Shown here: one piece after another, positions 59,666-64,000 of the stretch | Numbering within the stretch: the stretch's first letter is position 1 | Layout of the letters: every line of letters starts with the position of its first letter | NCBI RefSeq assembly: GCF_013166605.1 | Contig: NZ_JABKKF010000013.1 | Span: 1-64,000, forward strand | Direction of reading: 5' to 3' | DNA: 64,000 nt | DNA from: Xylanibacter muris | Lineage (GTDB): Bacteria > Bacteroidota > Bacteroidia > Bacteroidales > Bacteroidaceae | Notes under the pieces: generated by a model | Told to the model about the DNA's origin: nothing | The model's input: the letters and a program-made list of their open reading frames with translations, nothing else | The model's database searches: none | Position numbers and translations under genes: made by a program

Positions 59666-61335
59666 TTCAAAGGAAGGTACCAGTTTTTTGTATCCATCAA
59701 TAATGTGTAAAGTGCATCGTCACGCACACCGTTGCGCTCCGATACCGGTGCAGCAAGATAGCCGGGGTCGTTTCTTCGCAATGCGACACGCATAAGGTCA
59801 TAATAACGATTTCCTTCAAAACTTCCCTCAAGGGCCATTTCGTTTATTATCATATCCTCTACAAGAGGAATCTGATATGCCACGGTATCGGCATAGCTGG
59901 CCAAGGATTCAGACGGCATAGGTAACGTATAATGAGCGTTTGCGGCACTCTCACCGCTACCTATTGAATGTACACCCATCGTAAGCTCTTCCGTAAACAC
60001 CAGCGGGTCGAATGATATGAGACTACCCGCAGCCTTTATCTCAACACTGTCTACGTGTTCTCCGATATTGTCGGGATTGAGACCGTATTTCAAAACCGCA
60101 AACGCCGACTGTGGATATCCCGCACGGTTTAGTGCCTCGGCATAACGCAGATAAGCGATGGAAAGACGGTATGTGGTTATTCTGCTTTCTGCTGAGAATT
60201 TAAATATCTTCTGATAATCAGAACTGAATTCGGAGTATTCGTCAGTATTCAAACGGTTATAGGTATAATAGGTACACAGACGCAAGTCTCCCGCATAGAT
60301 ATCAGAAAGAAGCCCTTTCTTCGGAGCATAGATAGTGTCTGCCGTTGTACCGGTCTTGTTAACAAAGCAATAGGTCTGTGCGGCAGACAGGGCACGCAAG
60401 CTCTTCGACGGCTCCAACTGGAAATAATAATAGTTCTCAATATCGGAATTGAATATAGGGCCCAATTCACTCACAATACCGGAATATCTGTTTATTTCCA
60501 TAGGAATATATGACAAATAACTGTGTGAAAAAGCCCTGTTAGGCGACTTAAACTCCGCATCAGGCCAGCTTGAAGCAATAAACGACGGAACATGGGGGGC
60601 GTCCTTGTGTGCAAGATAATCATGATAAAATCTTGCCGCCTCCTGATATCTGCCTGTCCACAGACACATGTCTCCGAGCAAAAGACGCACCGGAATAAAG
60701 AAATTCTTTGAATCATGCCCGCCTATTGCGCCATATTCAGGGAACTTAACATCCACATACGGAGCAAGGTCTGAGATAAAATAGTCACATATACCGTCCA
60801 CAGACAAACGCGGCTGCTTAAGTGCCTTATCGGCTTCAGCCTCTGTCATTATAGGCTCGAGCAGCAAAGGCACACTGCCGTATGCCATGACAAGCTGCAT
60901 ATATGTCCACGCACGGAAAGTCTTTACAGCGGCAAACTCTTTCTCAAAAACTTTCTTGCCGCGACGGGAAAGCAGTGTGTCGGCATTGGCAATAAAGTAA
61001 TTGCAGTTATTGATGACTGCATAATAGTCTGCCGGAACATTATACTTGTTGTCTTCACTAAGTTGGAATGAGGCCAGACGCTTCAAATCGCTTGAGGCGG
61101 CATCGGTCACAGACACAAGATCGCCACGTACCTCACCCAAAAGCACCGTCCTGTCGGCTATTACCTGCATTTTATGGATAATTCCCAAAACACTGTAAAC
61201 CGTATCTGAAGGCGAATCAAGGTTATGGTCTTTCTCAAACTCCACAAGTTCCGAGTCGATGTCCATCATGTCGGCACATGACACAGAGCCGAATATTACG
61301 CACAAGGCGCAAAGTATTTTTGATAACTTTTTCAT
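59662..61335 (-). CDS. SusD/RagB family glycan-binding lipoprotein
   Basis: The 557-residue protein has a signal peptide ending FGSVSC, so it is a lipoprotein. The TPR-like helical SusD fold is seen in YAVINNCNYFIANADTLL, FRAWTYMQLVMAYGSVPLL and LLLGDMCLWTGRYQEAARFYHDYL. The C-terminal IINEMALEGSFEGNRYYDLMRVALRR motif is a family hallmark. It forms the lid over the SusC channel and binds oligosaccharides at the surface. It lies 12 bases after susC and overlaps the GH30 gene by four. Confidence 0.96.
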   Translation of the reverse strand: MKKLSKILCALCVIFGSVSCADMMDIDSELVEFEKDHNLDSPSDTVYSVLGIIHKMQVIADRTVLLGEVRGDLVSVTDAASSDLKRLASFQLSEDNKYNVPADYYAVINNCNYFIANADTLLSRRGKKVFEKEFAAVKTFRAWTYMQLVMAYGSVPLLLEPIMTEAEADKALKQPRLSVDGICDYFISDLAPYVDVKFPEYGAIGGHDSKNFFIPVRLLLGDMCLWTGRYQEAARFYHDYLAHKDAPHVPSFIASSWPDAEFKSPNRAFSHSYLSYIPMEINRYSGIVSELGPIFNSDIENYYYFQLEPSKSLRALSAAQTYCFVNKTGTTADTIYAPKKGLLSDIYAGDLRLCTYYTYNRLNTDEYSEFSSDYQKIFKFSAESRITTYRLSIAYLRYAEALNRAGYPQSAFAVLKYGLNPDNIGEHVDSVEIKAAGSLISFDPLVFTEELTMGVHSIGSGESAANAHYTLPMPSESLASYADTVAYQIPLVEDMIINEMALEGSFEGNRYYDLMRVALRRNDPGYLAAPVSERNGVRDDALYTLLMDTKNWYLPLK

Positions 61336-61347
61336 AATGTCAAATGA

Positions 61348-64000
61348 TTACAGATTGATATTTACACCTAAAGAGAATGTACGTCCGGCGGAAAGGAGTC
61401 CGCGGTCGATGCCATGTGTAAGCACACCACCGGTCATTCCACAGTCAGGATCACCGCCAAGATAGCGTGTTATTGTAAACAGATTAGATGCATTTCCCCA
61501 TATCGTAATACCCTGCAGATATTCACTCTGTACAGGAAGATAATAACTCAGTGTAACGGAAGCGAGCTTCAGGTAGCTGCCGTCCTCTATCCAGCGGTCG
61601 CTGAAACGACTGTTGCCAAGTGGGTCCTTATATCTTACACGTGGGATGTCGGTAACCTGTCCTTCTGTGGTCCAGCGGTTTGCTGTAGCCGTTGTCTGAT
61701 TGAGGAAATAGCTTCCGCCTTCAAGAAGAGAACGCTGGTAGTTGAATATGTCATTGCCCAAAGAGTAATTGAACACCGCGTTAAGCGTAAGGTTCTTCCA
61801 TGTGAATGTTGTGAAGATGTTTCCATAGGCATCCGGATTAGGATCACCAATCACGAAACGGTCATTATCGTCTATCACACCATTGTTGTCGCGGTCTACG
61901 AAACACATATCACCGCCCTTGAAATACTCGCGGTTGCCATTGCCTTTCACGATATACTTGCCGTCGGCATCGGCGTCTGCCGTAGTGGCATACACCCCGT
62001 TGGTCTTCCATCCGTAGAACACTCCTACAGGTTCACCGACCTTTGTCAGCACCGTAGCTCCGTAGATGTCGGTCTCAAAAGGCTTGTTGTTGTCAGGCAA
62101 TGATGTAATCTCATTCTTGTAATGTCCTACAGACGCTCCTATCTCCCACTTGAAATCCTTCAGGTTAAGGGCCTTCACGTTTACAGAAACATCAAAACCG
62201 CTGTTCTCAAGTTTTCCGTCATTGCTCCAGTTCTTTGTAAGACCGCTTGTCCATGCAAGACTGTGGAGTGTAAGAAGATTTGAGGTCCAGCTCTTGAACA
62301 CATTGAAACGCACGTTCAGACGGTTGTCGATAAAGCTACCATCAAAACCGGCCGTAAAACGCCTGGTTGTTTCCCATTGCAGTTCCGTATTGCCGATATT
62401 TCCTATAGAAATGCCATCGGCGCTCGGGGCTGAAGAGGTACCAAGCATCGTGTTTGCGACGAAATAGGTCTTTGACGCCGTATAGTCGATATCGTCATTA
62501 CCTGTAACATCAAAACCGACGTTCAGTTTCAGATAGTTGATTCCAGACAATCCTGCCATCCATTTCTCGTTAGTCATCACCCATGATGCCTCAACACTCG
62601 GGAACAATCCCCAAGGCACGTCAAACAGACGCAGGTTGCCGGCATCCTCGCCAAAGCGTGAAGAGGTCTGTGCGGAAAGTCCGGCACTGAGATAATACTT
62701 ACCTGCAAAACTATAATCGGCAAGACCGTACCATGTTATCTCACGTACACTGTTATCCACTCCACCCGTACGCTGGAATCTCAGCGAGTTGCTCATCTGC
62801 GGTGTCTTGTCGTTACCAGTGTCGAAACCGCTCTGCTTGGTGAGCTTGTATTCTGAAGATAGGAATCTCATACCTCCGGAAACAGATACTGTATGCGCAC
62901 CGTAACGGTTGTTCCAGTTGACACGCGTATCACTCTGTATGCCTGTCTGGCGTGAGGCCAAACTCTGGGCAATGTTATGAAGCGCGGCGTTTTCATCATA
63001 TTCATCCTTGCTGAAAGTTGGCACACCCTGCATCGGCAGATAATAGTTCTCGTTGGTGTTGACAAGAGACAGTGTGAAATGCTCCATCAGTGAAAGATGA
63101 TTGTTTATCCTGAACTTTGGCATGACAGAGAACATGATAAGGCGGTTGCCGAAAGTGTTTCTGTTCTTACCTTCTCCATGCTTAAGGATGCTGAGCGGAT
63201 TTGCCAAAGAATTGTCACCGCCAATATAATCGTCAGCCTCTGAAAGATAATGACTCAGATTGCCTTTCTTGTCATAAGCATAAGGAGAAAGGAACGGAGC
63301 CTTTGCCAATCCAAGGAATCCTGGAGCCGTCACGATATTGTCAAGCGGATTAACGATTGCACCGTCATCACGCAAATTGCGGTCGACATCGCTATAGAAC
63401 GCATCGAAACGCACATTGAAGTTCTTAAATACTTCGATATCACTGTTAAGACGCATGTTAAAACGCTTATAGTCGTTGTTTTCCAGTGTACTGTTGCCTA
63501 TGGAATATCCTACGGAAAGATTGTATGTGGCAACGTTGTCGCCTCCCTGTACGTTGATTCCGTAATTCTGTGAGAAAGCATTGTCGTATACCAGGTCTGC
63601 CCAGTCCGTCTGGTTGTGATACTTCTTATAGTAATAATAGTTCGGATCGGAGTTGAGAAAGTCATACGACCCTACATGACTTGTCATTTTAGACAGGAGC
63701 TGTGTTGCATACAGACGGTACCCTTCGGCATCAAGCATATTGGGCAGGCGCGGTGTAAGCTCATAGCTGCCGTTGACGGTCACATCAATCTTTGTCGCCA
63801 TGCTCTTGCTGCGCTTTGTCTTTATTACGATGACACCGTTGGCTCCCTTTGCTCCATAAAGGGCAGTTCCGTTCTTTACCACATTGACACTCTCAATATC
63901 GTTTACATTGATATTGGAAAGTATATTGTTGAAATAACCGTCGTGAAGCATCGCCTTGTCATACTGCATATCCATTATCACATCATCTATGACAATGAGC
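61348..64000 (-). CDS. SusC-like TonB-dependent glycan importer (5' end outside window)
   Basis: At least 884 residues are encoded; the frame is open to the window edge, where it reads ALIVIDDVIMDMQYD, so the signal peptide, carboxypeptidase-like N-domain and first part of the plug are missing. Visible are the rest of the plug (ESVNVVKNGTALYGAKGANGVIVIKTKRSK) and the 22-strand barrel, ending with the terminal strand FSLGVNINL. It imports xylan fragments into the periplasm with TonB energy, paired with the following SusD. The operon promoter lies outside the window. Confidence 0.96.
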   Translation of the reverse strand, partial: LIVIDDVIMDMQYDKAMLHDGYFNNILSNINVNDIESVNVVKNGTALYGAKGANGVIVIKTKRSKSMATKIDVTVNGSYELTPRLPNMLDAEGYRLYATQLLSKMTSHVGSYDFLNSDPNYYYYKKYHNQTDWADLVYDNAFSQNYGINVQGGDNVATYNLSVGYSIGNSTLENNDYKRFNMRLNSDIEVFKNFNVRFDAFYSDVDRNLRDDGAIVNPLDNIVTAPGFLGLAKAPFLSPYAYDKKGNLSHYLSEADDYIGGDNSLANPLSILKHGEGKNRNTFGNRLIMFSVMPKFRINNHLSLMEHFTLSLVNTNENYYLPMQGVPTFSKDEYDENAALHNIAQSLASRQTGIQSDTRVNWNNRYGAHTVSVSGGMRFLSSEYKLTKQSGFDTGNDKTPQMSNSLRFQRTGGVDNSVREITWYGLADYSFAGKYYLSAGLSAQTSSRFGEDAGNLRLFDVPWGLFPSVEASWVMTNEKWMAGLSGINYLKLNVGFDVTGNDDIDYTASKTYFVANTMLGTSSAPSADGISIGNIGNTELQWETTRRFTAGFDGSFIDNRLNVRFNVFKSWTSNLLTLHSLAWTSGLTKNWSNDGKLENSGFDVSVNVKALNLKDFKWEIGASVGHYKNEITSLPDNNKPFETDIYGATVLTKVGEPVGVFYGWKTNGVYATTADADADGKYIVKGNGNREYFKGGDMCFVDRDNNGVIDDNDRFVIGDPNPDAYGNIFTTFTWKNLTLNAVFNYSLGNDIFNYQRSLLEGGSYFLNQTTATANRWTTEGQVTDIPRVRYKDPLGNSRFSDRWIEDGSYLKLASVTLSYYLPVQSEYLQGITIWGNASNLFTITRYLGGDPDCGMTGGVLTHGIDRGLLSAGRTFSLGVNINL

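Overview
The window is typical of a Bacteroidales chromosome, most likely Prevotella or a close relative. Genes have short spacers, promoters carry the Bacteroidetes -7 box TAnnTTTG (several with TTG about 20 bases upstream), and there are SusC/SusD proteins, a hybrid two-component sensor and type IX secretion-like C-termini. The species cannot be named from sequence alone.

Left part (1-29,000), mostly housekeeping. A tRNA-Arg(CCG) is followed by a lipoprotein gene behind a 66-bp tandem repeat. A compact eight-gene minus-strand unit follows: rplY, pth, an S4 RNA-binding protein, a lipoprotein, purN, a Ca/Na antiporter, a queuosine-precursor transporter and queF. Divergent from it is nusB-yajC-ybbR-like-coaE-DUF5606. 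Then come a small exported protein, a DUF4230 pair, a LacI regulator converging on a thioesterase across a 28-bp perfect inverted repeat, a GH28 enzyme, a pyruvate-carboxylase-B-like protein without a normal biotin motif, an HD protein, a solitary tyrosine recombinase, an LptD-like protein, a CPA2 antiporter, a four-copy 22-bp palindrome array, a DJ-1/GNAT pair and pepT.

Right part (29,296-64,000), all on the minus strand, is one large polysaccharide utilization locus that looks built for decorated glucuronoarabinoxylan. Read in the direction of transcription it has: SusC (5' end outside the window), SusD, GH30 and a CE1-type esterase; a hybrid two-component regulator; a very small exported protein; a 1123-residue multidomain surface protein; then nine enzyme genes in a row (GH43-CE1 fusion, GH115, GH95, CE1-CE1 tandem, GH43-CBM6, GH97, GH43 with a trefoil-like tail, GH115, GH43).

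Inferred working model: GH30 and its esterase, which end in type IX sorting-like tails, cut and de-esterify xylan at the surface. SusC/SusD import the pieces. The nine enzymes, which have ordinary signal peptides and no such tail, strip arabinose, glucuronate, galactose or fucose, and ester groups in the periplasm. The hybrid sensor detects a released oligosaccharide there and switches the locus on.

Least explained items: the 22-bp palindrome array at 25,891; the 66-bp repeat shared by the lipoprotein and sensor leaders; the biotin-less PycB-like protein; and a shared esterase module found in two different fusions.
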